This document shows, piece after piece, positions 37,542-45,978 of a stretch of 64,000 nucleotides of DNA (positions are counted from its first letter, which is position 1; each line of letters opens with the position of its first letter). The DNA is from CAVXUB01 sp963764805 (GTDB taxonomy: Bacteria; Actinomycetota; Acidimicrobiia; Acidimicrobiales; Bog-793): contig CAVXUB010000001.1 in NCBI GenBank assembly GCA_963764805.1, positions 434,001 through 498,000 of the forward strand, given 5' to 3'. Made by a program: the position numbers and the translations under genes. The notes below the pieces were generated by a model. That model had not been told where the DNA came from and made no database searches. It saw only the letters and a program-made list of their open reading frames with translations.

Positions 37542-38944
37542 GTGAGCAGCGTCGGTGGAGTCGTAGGAGTCGGAGAGTTTCGAGAGATCGTCGGCGCCCG
37601 GCACGTCATCACCGATCCGTCGATGACCGCCTCCTACGTCAGCGACTGGACGGGCCGCTATGTCGGGTCGACGCCCGCCGTCGTGCGCCCGGGGAACACC
37701 GCGGAGGTGGCGGCGATCGTCGACACCTGCCGCCGCCTCGGGATCGCGCTCGTCCCTCAGGGTGGCAACACCGGACTCGTCGGAGGTGCGGTGCCGCTCG
37801 CCGGCGAGGTGGTGCTCAGCCTGGTGCGCCTCGACGGCCTCGAAGCTGTCGACGATGCGGCAGGCCAGGTCACGGCCGGCGCCGGCGCCACGGTCGGGTC
37901 CCTGCAGCGGGCGGTGGCGGCGAGCGGGTGGGCGTACCCCGTCGATCTCGCCAGCCGCGACTCGGCGACAGTCGGGGGCACCGTCGCCACCAACGCCGGA
38001 GGGCTGCGAGTGCTCCGGTATGGGGACACCCGCGCCCAGCTTCTCGGCGTGGAAGCGGTGCTCGGGACGGGCGAAGTGATCTCTCATCTCGGCGGCCTGC
38101 TGAAGGACAACACCGGCTACCACCTCCCGAGCCTGCTCTGCGGGAGTGAGGGCACCCTCGCCGTCGTCACCCGCGCCCGCCTGAGGCTGGTCAGGCCGCC
38201 GGCCAACCGGACGGTGGCACTGCTCGCCTTCGACGACGGCCGGACCGCAGCGGCGGCCTCCGCCGTGTCGGCCGGGCAGGAGCTGCGTAGCGCTCTGCCT
38301 GATCTGGAGGCGGCGGAGCTGTTCTTCGCCGACGGCATGGATCTCGTCTGTTCGGTGCTCGGGCTGGCTCCGCCGTTCCCGGGCCGGCACTCGGCGTTCC
38401 TGCTGGTCGAGGCCGCCGCCGGCGACGACCCGACCGAGCGCCTCGCCGCCGCGATAGCGCAACTCAGCGCCGTGGCGGAGGTGGCGGTGGCCACCGATCA
38501 GAGCAGGCGTGCGGCCCTCTGGCGCTACAGGGAGGCCCACACGGAGGCGATCTCCACGTTGGGACCGGTCCACAAGCTCGACGTCACCCTCCCCGCCGGC
38601 AGCCTTGCCCACTTCGCCGAGACGATCGCTGAGCGGGTGAGTGGGCGGTCCGGAGGCGAAGGTGTGGCGTTTCGGTCATGTGGCGGACGGCAACATCCAC
38701 GTCAACGTCACTGGCGTCGCCGCCGACGACGAGGAGGTCGACGACGCCGTTCTCTCCCACGTGGCCGACGCTCGGGGGCAGCATCAGCGCCGAGCACGGG
38801 ATAGGCATCGCCAAGCGGAGGTGGTTGGCGCTCAGCCGCAGCCCCGCCGAGATCGAGGCGTTCCGGGCGATCAAGCGGGCGCTCGACCCGCAGGGGATCC
38901 TCAATCCCGGGGTGCTCCTCCCTCCAGCATCTGCCGGCAGCTGA
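37542..38944 (+). CDS. FAD-linked oxidase of the GlcD/D-2-hydroxyacid dehydrogenase family, frameshifted
   Basis: About 465 residues when restored, starting near GTG 37542. The PCMH FAD-binding domain shows VPQGGNTGLVGGAVPL, SRDSATVGGTVATNAGG and GYHLPSLLCGSEGTLAVVT. The C-terminal FAD-oxidase_C domain follows, with HKLDVTLP, WRFGHVADGNIHVNV and GGSISAEHGIGIAKR. The frame changes near 38650 and 38775. The family includes D-2-hydroxyglutarate, D-lactate and glycolate oxidases; the HGIG motif is shared and the exact substrate is unclear. The last 44 bases overlap the end of murD2 on the other strand. Confidence 0.9.
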
Positions 38945-40247
38945 TCATCGCCGACCGGAACGCCGCCGCCCGTTCCTTGTAGTCGCGAAACTGACCGAAG
39001 CTCGGAGCAGCCGGTGACAGCAGGACCACGCCGTCCGGCCGCGCCCAGTCGAATCCTCGGCGCACGGCGACCTCGAGATCGGTGCAGTCGACGACGTCCG
39101 TCACGCCGGCACCCTCCAGGGCCGTTCGGATGCGCGGGCCGTTCGCCGGCAGCGTGAGCGCGAGCATTGGGCTCGTGCGTGCCCCGATGGCGGCGGCCAG
39201 CGGCTCGTACTCGATCCCCCGGTCGTGACCGCCGACGATCAGCGCGATGCGCCGCTCGGGGAGCGCCTCCAGCGCCGCCACCGTCGGCAGCACGTTCGTG
39301 GACAGGCTGTCGTCGACGAAGTCGACGCCCGCCACCGTGCCGATCTTGTGGAGCCTGCTCTCGAGGCCCTCGAAGCCGCCTGCCGCATCTGCCAGCAGCC
39401 CTTCGTCATCCGCTCCAGGTACGCCCAGGGCCGCGATGGAGGCTGCAGCGATGAGGGCGTTGCGGCGGTTGTGGGCGCCGGGAAGGCCGAGGTGCTCGAT
39501 CCATCGGTGGCGGGCGCCGTCGTCGACGACCCATGTCACCTGCGGACCCAGCAGCTCGGCTCTCGCTCGCAGCATCGGGCTGGCGCCGTCGGCGACTGTC
39601 ACCTCGGCACCGGGCTGCGAGCAGGCAGAGAGCTTGTCGCGGTGGTAGTGCTCGATGTCGCCGTGCCAATCGAGGTGGTCGGAATGCAGCGAGGTCACGG
39701 CCACGACCGGAGGCGAGAGGGCGAGATCCGTGGCCTGGTAGCTGGATATCTCGACGATGACGTAGTCGGGCTCGGGGCCTGGCGATTGCTGACCCCAGGG
39801 CGGCCGGCCGATGTTGCCGGCGACGAGGACCTCGTAGCCGAGCCCCTTTACCAGGTGGCCGGCGATGGCTGTCGTGGTGCTCTTCCCCTTCGTGCCCGTG
39901 ACGCACACGACCTTCGACCGGTCGGTCTCGTGCAGCCACAGGCCGACGCCGCCGACCACCGGGATCCCCGCCTCGACAAGACCGGTCACCTCGCGGCGGT
40001 AACGCGACACGCCGGGCGACTTGACGACCACGTCGCAACGGGCGAGTGCCTCCAGCCCACCGTCAGCGAGCGGCAGCACCTCGAGCCCGTCGTACTCGGC
40101 CGACCGAGGATGCTCGTCGACCAACACCGGCGTGACGCCGAGCGAACGGAGCTTGGCCACGTTCGCCGCCCCTTCGACGCCGAGGCCGAAGACGCCCGCG
40201 CTGGCTCCCGCCAGGTCAGACCAGCTGAGCGCGGGACGAGTAGGCAT
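38901..40247 (-). CDS. murD2: MurD2-like UDP-MurNAc-L-alanine-L-glutamate ligase
   Basis: 448 residues from ATG 40247, frame intact. Mur-ligase domains: the N-terminal Rossmann part (GVFGLGVEGAANVAKLRSLG), the ATP P-loop VVCVTGTKGKSTTTAIAGHL near residue 115, the central SLHSDHLDWHG, and the C-terminal domain with VDFVDDSLSTNVLPTVAAL and VLLSPAAPSFGQFRDYKER. The fold is that of MurD. The gene overlaps a murL-type gene by 32 bases, and in Xanthomonas the MurD variant next to MurL adds L-glutamate, not D-glutamate. MurD2 is therefore the better call. Whether a separate ordinary MurD exists lies outside the window. Confidence 0.85.
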   Translation of the reverse strand: MPTRPALSWSDLAGASAGVFGLGVEGAANVAKLRSLGVTPVLVDEHPRSAEYDGLEVLPLADGGLEALARCDVVVKSPGVSRYRREVTGLVEAGIPVVGGVGLWLHETDRSKVVCVTGTKGKSTTTAIAGHLVKGLGYEVLVAGNIGRPPWGQQSPGPEPDYVIVEISSYQATDLALSPPVVAVTSLHSDHLDWHGDIEHYHRDKLSACSQPGAEVTVADGASPMLRARAELLGPQVTWVVDDGARHRWIEHLGLPGAHNRRNALIAAASIAALGVPGADDEGLLADAAGGFEGLESRLHKIGTVAGVDFVDDSLSTNVLPTVAALEALPERRIALIVGGHDRGIEYEPLAAAIGARTSPMLALTLPANGPRIRTALEGAGVTDVVDCTDLEVAVRRGFDWARPDGVVLLSPAAPSFGQFRDYKERAAAFRSAMISCRQMLEGGAPRD

Positions 40248-41592
40248 CGGGGACGAAGTGCGGGCCGAGCGGCTTGGCCATCCGAGACGCCAGCTCGTCG
40301 ACCTGCGCCGGAATGGGCGGAAGGGGCGGTAGCGGCGGCAGCTCCTGGACAAGGGCCTGGACCAGCAGGCAGCCCTCCCGGTCCGGACGTCGAGCGGCCA
40401 GCCGCAGGGCGATGCGGCACTCGTCGGTATCGCCCACGCACTCGAAGGGTTTGGCGTCGGGGGCCAGCCCGAGGAGCGTGCGGAAGCGATCGGTGAGGGC
40501 GACGTCCGCCAGCGGCTCGCGACCGCCGAACACCTCCTCCAAGCGGCTGCGCTCCATGAAGGGCGCCAGCACCAGATCGACGAAACAACACTTGTCGCAG
40601 CTACCGCACCAGTGGTCGAGGCGACGCGAGGGATCGACATGGAATGCCCGGTTGCAGCTGCGGAAGAGGCCGTGGTACTCGCCGAGCGCAGCGAAACGCT
40701 CCGCCACCCACAGCTCGCTTCGCGCCCGCAGCCACGAGAAGTACTCGAGGCCGGGCACCGCCTCCGCCAGGATCGAGCGGAAGCCGGACTCGAAGTCGAT
40801 CGACTTCGACCACTGGTGGTTGACCGGCCGGCCGTCAACCTCGAGGTTGGGCGAGGAGGCGGACCACTCGTTCGACATCACGACGGCCCTGAAGCCGTCG
40901 AGGGCGGCCGCCACGCAGGCCGCCGCCGAGATGATCCCGGTGACCGGCACGTGACCGTTGAGGAACCCGAGCACCGAAGAGCGAAGGATGGCCGGGTCGA
41001 GCGACCGCTCGCAGCGCACGATCGGGAGCCCCGACACCGCCGCCGCGCCCTCGATCGCCGCAAAACGATCACCGGGCCGGTTCACCACGAACAGCGCCGG
41101 TCCGGGTCCCCCGCCGCCGGCGACGTCTGCCACGGTGACGATCGAGTCGATCCCGCCCCCGAAGGGGATCAGCGGTGGCCAGGCGAGGTCGCCGGACGCC
41201 TTCGGCGATGGCGTCCGCGAGGGCGTCCGCGGCGGCGTCCGCGGCGCCCGTTCGGCGGCGACCAGCTCGATGCCCCGCAGGTCGAGGTGGTTGCGATAGG
41301 CGAACTCGCCGAGGCCGTCGATGTAGTAGCGCCGAAGGAACGAGGCCTCCGCACCGGTCAAGGCCGTATCTCCGAGCTCGATGACCGGTGGCGCTCCCGC
41401 CTTGTAGTAGGAGATGCCCGCCAGCAGGTAGAGCAGCCGGGCTGCCTCGCCGACGGCGGCCGAGCCCCATTCACCGCCGTTGAACCCGAAACGCTCCTCG
41501 AACGGGTGGTCGTCGAGCAGGTAACGGCAGACGACCTCGCCGTGCAGCGGATCGATCGCGAGCCCGTCGTAGCGGAAGCGCTCGTACCTCAT
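40216..41592 (-). CDS. murL: MurL-like UDP-MurNAc-L-Ala-L-Glu epimerase
   Basis: 458 residues, frame intact. In Xanthomonas MurL epimerises the terminal L-Glu of UDP-MurNAc-L-Ala-L-Glu to D-Glu in an ATP-dependent reaction, bypassing glutamate racemase. Visible features: FGFNGGEWGS near residue 36, a PP-loop-like PFGGGIDSIVT at residues 143-153, the segment VVMSNEWSASSPN, and a Cys cluster DHWCGSCDKCCFVDL (C-x2-C-x2-CC). A linker before the P-loop repeats Pro-Arg-Thr-Pro three times (residues 117-130). ATG 41592 overlaps the pgeF stop (ATGA), and murD2 begins inside its 3' end. This gene order makes a peptidoglycan role very likely. Confidence 0.87.
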   Translation of the reverse strand: MRYERFRYDGLAIDPLHGEVVCRYLLDDHPFEERFGFNGGEWGSAAVGEAARLLYLLAGISYYKAGAPPVIELGDTALTGAEASFLRRYYIDGLGEFAYRNHLDLRGIELVAAERAPRTPPRTPSRTPSPKASGDLAWPPLIPFGGGIDSIVTVADVAGGGGPGPALFVVNRPGDRFAAIEGAAAVSGLPIVRCERSLDPAILRSSVLGFLNGHVPVTGIISAAACVAAALDGFRAVVMSNEWSASSPNLEVDGRPVNHQWSKSIDFESGFRSILAEAVPGLEYFSWLRARSELWVAERFAALGEYHGLFRSCNRAFHVDPSRRLDHWCGSCDKCCFVDLVLAPFMERSRLEEVFGGREPLADVALTDRFRTLLGLAPDAKPFECVGDTDECRIALRLAARRPDREGCLLVQALVQELPPLPPLPPIPAQVDELASRMAKPLGPHFVPDAYSSRAQLV

Positions 41593-42443
41593 GGAAGCAG
41601 CCGCACCATCGCCGCGAACCTGCCGCACGGCCCCTCCTGCCGGTGGCTGTAGAAGGGCCCGGGCCTGCCCGTGGCGATCCGCGCCACGTGGAGCGAAGCT
41701 CGCAGAAGGCCGGCACCGAGGAGGTCCTGGACGTTCGCCTGCCAGAGGTCGACCTTGAAGCGCCCCCCTGGCGCGTCAGGCGGGACGAGCAGCGAACCGG
41801 CCTCGCCCGCATAGGCATCTCCCAGCGATGCCACCACCTCGTCGCCGACCTCGTAGGCGCGGGGATCGACGGCGGGACCGAGTGCAGCGATCATCCGTGC
41901 TGGATCGGCGCCGATCTTGACCATCGCCCCTACCGCCGTCGAAGCGACCCTCGCCACCGTCCCCCGCCATCCAGCATGCACCGCGCCTACCACTCGTGCC
42001 ACCGGGTCGCAGAGGATGATCGGCACGCAGTCGGCCACCAGCACGGCGAGCACCGGTCCGGCCTGGTCGGTGACCATGGCGTCGGTGGCGGAAAGTGCGG
42101 TATCGGGCGACTGGCTCCCCCGGCCGCGGTCAGCCGCCGTGACGATCCTGACGCCGTTGCCGTGCACCTGGTCGGCGAAGACGAGATCGTCGAGCGCGGC
42201 GCCGCCTGTGAGCCCGCCGCCTGTGAGCGCCCCGGCAGCCCGCCGGCGGTTCTCGATCACCGCCGCCGGCGCGTCACCGACCGTGAGCGAGAGATTCAGC
42301 GATGCGAAGCGCCCGGTGGACACGCCACCGTGGCGGGTCGTCATCACCGCCTCCACGCAGGTCCCGTCGAGGGTCGGCCAGGTCAGCAGCCCGACGCCAC
42401 CGCGGTCGCACAGCGCTGCTCCACCGAGCTCCGTGGTGATCAC
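41589..42443 (-). CDS. pgeF: Peptidoglycan editing factor PgeF (laccase/YfiH domain)
   Basis: 284 residues from GTG 42443. The YfiH/Cu-oxidase_4 family is shown by DLVFADQVHGNGVRIV, LAVLVADCVPIILCDP, VVGAVHAGWRGTVA and the C-terminal SHRQEGPCGRFAAMV. The conserved H, C and H residues form the metal site; the family also has purine nucleoside phosphorylase activity. In E. coli it keeps L-serine from replacing L-alanine at position 1 of the stem peptide. Its position directly before murL-murD2, both acting at positions 1-2 of the stem, supports the editing role here. Start and stop both overlap neighbours by four bases or fewer. Confidence 0.92.
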   Translation of the reverse strand: MITTELGGAALCDRGGVGLLTWPTLDGTCVEAVMTTRHGGVSTGRFASLNLSLTVGDAPAAVIENRRRAAGALTGGGLTGGAALDDLVFADQVHGNGVRIVTAADRGRGSQSPDTALSATDAMVTDQAGPVLAVLVADCVPIILCDPVARVVGAVHAGWRGTVARVASTAVGAMVKIGADPARMIAALGPAVDPRAYEVGDEVVASLGDAYAGEAGSLLVPPDAPGGRFKVDLWQANVQDLLGAGLLRASLHVARIATGRPGPFYSHRQEGPCGRFAAMVRLLP

Positions 42444-42703
42444 CCGTGCCGGCGGTGTGGTTCGACGGTGGGGTCCGCGGCCGCATGAGGGGGCGAAGCC
42501 GCGGCGGGGCGCCTCGATCGCGCCTTCCTGCGTGCGGACAGCTCCTGCGGTGTGATCTCGCCCCTGCGCAGCATGCCGCGGAGCCGGATCTGCCCGGCCA
42601 CTGCAAGCCCGATGCCGAATGCGATCACCATGCCGATGACCACATAGAGCACGACGAACCAGGTGGGCGCCCCGTTCAGGATCGCCAGCATCGCAATTCC
42701 CAC
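42440..42703 (-). CDS. Small single-pass membrane protein, first gene of the pgeF-murL-murD2 operon
   Basis: 87 residues. One transmembrane helix at about residues 14-36 (WFVVLYVVIGMVIAFGIGLAV) is followed by a basic, Arg/Ala/Pro-rich cytoplasmic tail with GQIRLRGMLRRGEITPQELSA. That segment resembles SHOCT-type short C-terminal motifs (RGEIT-x-EL), which often bind partners. The stop overlaps the pgeF start as GTGA, so it is co-translated with the peptidoglycan genes. The function is unknown. Confidence 0.7.
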   Translation of the reverse strand: MGIAMLAILNGAPTWFVVLYVVIGMVIAFGIGLAVAGQIRLRGMLRRGEITPQELSARRKARSRRPAAASPPHAAADPTVEPHRRHG

Positions 42704-42765
42704 ATCGCTCTCCGATCCCGCAGCTCCTCACGGGTGGCGCCCGCCGCTCGCACAATACCGGCGGC

Positions 42766-43930
42766 TCAGGCCTGCTCGATCCAGCCGGCGTCGAGGTCGT
42801 GCACGTCAGGGCAGCCGAGCAGGATCATCGTGCGCACCATCTCGGCGCGCAGGATGTCGATGACCCGGCCGACGCCGGCCTCACCGGCGGCAGCGAGCCC
42901 GTAGAGATAGGGGCGCCCGATCGAAACGGCGGCCGCACCGAGAGCCATCGCCTTCACGATGTCGCCTCCCCGGCGTATCCCCCCGTCGACGATCACCGGC
43001 ACGGTGCCGGCCACCGCCGCCACGACCTCCGGCAGTGCTCGCAAGGTGGCCGGCGCGCCCTCCAGCTGCCGACCCCCGTGGTTCGACACGACGATCCCGT
43101 CAACGCCCGCCTGCAGCGCCTGCTCCGCGTCGGCGGCCGTCACCAACCCCTTCACCAGGAAGGTCCCCGACCATCGTTGCCGGAGCTCGGCGATGTCCTG
43201 CCATGAGAAGGGAGAGGCGTCCATCGCAACAGTGGCGAAGGTGGGCGGAGGTCCCTCTCCCGTTTCGGCCGCTGCCGCCAGCTCGCGCTTGGCCCGGGCG
43301 CCGCGCGAGTGCTTTGGCGGCGACACCTGCAACCCATCGCGGCCGGGCGGCCAGCTGCAGCCCGAGACGCAGTGCCGTGTCGGGGCGCAGCTTGAAGGGC
43401 ATCGTGACTCCGTGGAAGGCGTCACGCTCGCGCTTGCCGAGAGCTGCGGTGTCCATCGTCACCACCAGCGCCTCGTAGCCGGCCTTCTCCGCCCGGGCAA
43501 GGAGATCGTGTGACTGCTCGGCACCGCGGGGAGCGTAGAGCTGGAACCACTTCGGTCCCGAGGAGGCTTGGGCGACCTCCTCCGGCGAGCTGCCGGCGAC
43601 CGTGCTCAGCACCGACACGATCCCCCGGCTCTCGGCCGCCCTCGCCACCCCCGGCGCGCCATCCGGGTGCATCAGGCGCACGAGCCCGCACGGCGCCAGC
43701 ACGAGCGGGAAGTCGAGCCGGGTGCCGAAGAGCTCGACCTCCAGCTTGGTCGATCGCACTCCTGCGCCGGCTCTCGGGCGGAAGGTGATGCCGGCAGCAG
43801 CCTGCGCGTTCAGGGCCGCGGTCCACTCATCCTCGGCCGCACCATCGATGTAGTCGAACAGCACCCGCGGTACGCGCCTCGCCGCCCGGCGCCTGGCGTC
43901 CGCCACGTTCACGATCCGGGCCGGGTCCAT
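42766..43930 (-). CDS. FMN-dependent alpha-hydroxy acid dehydrogenase, frameshifted
   Basis: Reconstructed length is about 388 residues. Family motifs: RVPRVLFDYIDGAAEDEWT at the N-terminus, LVLAPCGLVRLMHPDGAPG, KWFQLYAPRG, VKGLVTAADAEQALQAGVDG with the FMN-site lysine, IVVSNHGGRQLEGAP with the catalytic histidine, and VIVDGGIRRGGDIVKAMALGA. The frame changes near 43310. The FDYIDG N-terminus is shared with lactate/glycolate oxidases and with MftD, the mycofactocin-linked member, but no other mft genes are in view. It may start a transcription unit that continues into the small membrane protein gene 63 bases downstream. Confidence 0.9.
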
Positions 43931-43978
43931 ATGGGCCAGCCTACGGTTGCGTCGGGGTTCCTATCGAGAGGGCGGGTG

Positions 43979-45480
43979 CTACGAGACCGTGAGGGTGGCG
44001 GGGGCGCTCGCCACCTGGCCGGCGACATTGGTGAACAAGGCGCGGAACTCGTGCCCGCTCACTTGCTTGACGGCGGTGAGCGAGTAGCTGGAAGCCGTCT
44101 GGCGGGTGAGCGTGATCCAGGTCTCACCGCCGTCGGCGCTGGTCTGCCACACGACCTCCGGCTGAGGAGTGCCCGTGGCAGCAGCCGTGAAGGTGACACG
44201 CCGGCCGTCGGCGGTCCGCACCGAGGTGGGATTGCGGGTGACGGTGGGGCGGATCGGATGTGTCACCTCCGCCAGCTCGGCCGGGGCAGCGGACCTAGTC
44301 GTGTAGAACCCGACGGCGTGGCAGGCGGGCGAGCTCTCACAGGAGACAGACCCGAAGCCCGCTCCCCGGCCGCCCGAGGGATCGCTGAGCGCGTCGATCG
44401 ACCAGGCCGTGCCGTTCCAGGAGAGCGCCAGCGGGACCGGCATGCCGGCCGCGTTGGAGGCGTTGCCCACGGCCGTGCAGTCCGCCGTCGAGATGCAGGA
44501 GACGCCGAGCAAGGCCGAGGACGACCACGACTGCACAGGCAGCTGCGTTATCGACCAGCCGGTGGTGCCCGTGGCGCTCGTGGTGCCCGTGTTGCCCGAC
44601 CTCCCGGCCGAGGTCTCGGCCGAGGTCTCGACAAGCCCGAGCTCTGCCCCGCTGCTGTCCTGGTAGGAGCCCACCGCGACGCAGGACCCGGCGCCCGGGC
44701 AGGAGACGCCTTGTAGCGAGACGCTGGAGCCGTCGGGGGGCTCGGAATCCGCAGTGCGGTCCAGGACGCCCCATTCCACGCCGCGCCGAATGCGACCTCC
44801 CTGCCGGCGGCGCTGTAGGAGGCGCCGACGGCGGTGCAGGAGGAGACCGAAGGGCAGTCGACACCCGCCAACCAGGTACCCGTCGCCCCGGCAGGAGAGG
44901 GCACCGGCACGATCGCCCAGCGGGTCCCGTCGTAGGACTCGACGAGCGGGGCCTCCACGCCCTCGGCGTTGACGTATCCGCCGACAGCCATGCAGCGCGA
45001 CGACGAGCTGCACGAGACGGAGTACAGCGTGGCGCCGGTTGAGCCGGCGGGATCAGGTGTCGCCTGCAGTGTCCAGCTGCCGCCACCCCAGCGAATGGCG
45101 ATGGGCGCACCCGATCCCGCCGAGACCCCGCCGACCGCATAGCAGGCGGTCGGCGACGAGCAATCGACTCCGTAGAAATAAGCCATACCCGCCCGGTCTG
45201 GCGCTCTGGTCGCCGACCACTGCGTGCCGTTCCAGATCTCGGCGACGCTGCCGCCGACGGCAGCGCACGAGGATCCCGAGGCGCACGAGATGCTCGACAT
45301 CCCACCGGCAGGCGTCGCCGGGCTGTTGACCATCGGCTGCACCCACCAGCCGGGAGCGGCCGAGGCAACCGTTGCAGACCTTGCCGAGACAGCTGCGGAG
45401 GCCCCGGCTGCGGCGGCGGTCGACACCAGCGCCGCGGCGATCATCAGGCCCGCGGCAGCTGATGGGTCGCGAAATCTCAA
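43979..45480 (-). CDS. Secreted cysteine-repeat protein with C-terminal Ig-like domain, frameshifted
   Basis: About 500 residues. The TTG 45480 start is supported by GGAGGAGC upstream. A signal peptide (about residues 1-30, SAAAGLMIAAALVSTAAAAGASA) precedes six or more repeats of about 45-55 residues with the core G-V-x-C-x5-C-x-A-V-G, for example SISCASGSSCAAVGG, GVDCSSPTACYAVGG, SVSCSSSSRCMAVGG and GVSCISTADCTAVGN. Each likely has a Cys-Cys pair and one propeller blade or beta-hairpin. The C-terminal 90 residues (TVTRNPTSVRTADGRRVTF to APATLTVS) look like a bacterial Ig-like domain. The frame changes near 44733. It is probably a surface or extracellular protein; the ligand is unknown. Confidence 0.8.
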
Positions 45481-45483
45481 GGT

Positions 45484-45491
45484 AGCTCCTC
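45484..45491 (-). promoter_or_regulatory. Ribosome binding site supporting a TTG start
   Basis: GGAGGAGC read on the minus strand, ending just upstream of TTG 45480. It is the reason for accepting TTG as the start of the secreted cysteine-repeat protein. Confidence 0.7.
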
Positions 45492-45650
45492 CGCTCGATC
45501 GTCTCGTCGTGACAGGTTCCTCGAAAGGAAACCGGATGTTTGGACTGTGTACGAGGGTACCTCCGGACGCCCGGAAATCAACCGGTTACCAGGACTTTCA
45601 CTCAACAGGTTGCACGCGCCACGCAAAGTGGCGAACCCGCCTTCGCGACG

Positions 45651-45683
45651 CCGACTCAGCACCGACTCAGCACCGACTCAGCG
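45651..45683. repeat. Three tandem 11-bp direct repeats
   Basis: CCGACTCAGCA occurs at 45651 and 45662, and CCGACTCAGCG at 45673, with no spacing. One helical turn per unit would place the copies on the same DNA face, as in a regulator binding array. Slippage is an alternative. Confidence 0.75.
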
Positions 45684-45730
45684 ACCGCCGCTGCCCCCAC
45701 TCGCCGACGACCAAAACGCGCCGCTGCCAA

Positions 45731-45749
45731 ATGGTCGTTTAACGACCAT
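45731..45749. promoter_or_regulatory. 19-bp palindrome, probable operator
   Basis: ATGGTCGTTTAACGACCAT has two 9-base arms around one central T and is perfectly symmetric. It lies in a divergent intergenic region, has no following T-run and is therefore more like a dimeric regulator binding site than a terminator. Confidence 0.6.
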
Positions 45750-45978
45750 CTGAACACTGCGCGTTCGGGCAGAGGACGACGATCGGAGCCCCAGGTGGCG
45801 TTTCGTGAAAGTGATGCGCCGCCACCGGGCTGGGGGGGCTGACGGAAGGAACGGGCGGGCGGCGGCTACTGTCATGCGCCGGCGGACAACGCCAGGCGGT
45901 GCCAGAGCGCACTGAGTTCTTCTCGTGCCCTCGGCTCGCCACCGGGCACGAGCCCGTAGAGCGATGAGTCGGGAGACC

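Larger units (their letters stand above)
45481..45963. other. Gene-free divergent regulatory region
   Basis: About 480 bases between two outward-facing genes for exported proteins. It is less GC-rich than its surroundings at its left end. It contains three 11-bp direct repeats (45651-45683) and a 19-bp near-perfect palindrome (45731-45749). No convincing protein or RNA gene is seen; a 61-codon minus-strand frame at 45477-45662 has no ribosome binding site of its own and no family resemblance. Confidence 0.6.

Noticed and set aside
38901..40247. Ordinary MurD
   Set aside because: The fold fits, but the 32-base overlap with a murL-type gene and the pairing known from Xanthomonas make MurD2 the better call. 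Ordinary MurD is kept as the alternative.
42766..43930. Mycofactocin dehydrogenase MftD
   Set aside because: The N-terminus is similar, but no mftA, mftB, mftC or mftF gene is near, so only the general FMN hydroxy-acid dehydrogenase family is supported.
45477..45662. A 61-codon minus-strand gene upstream of the secreted repeat protein
   Set aside because: It has no ribosome binding site, its composition is unlike the neighbours, and it would overlap the established ribosome binding site and start of the next gene.
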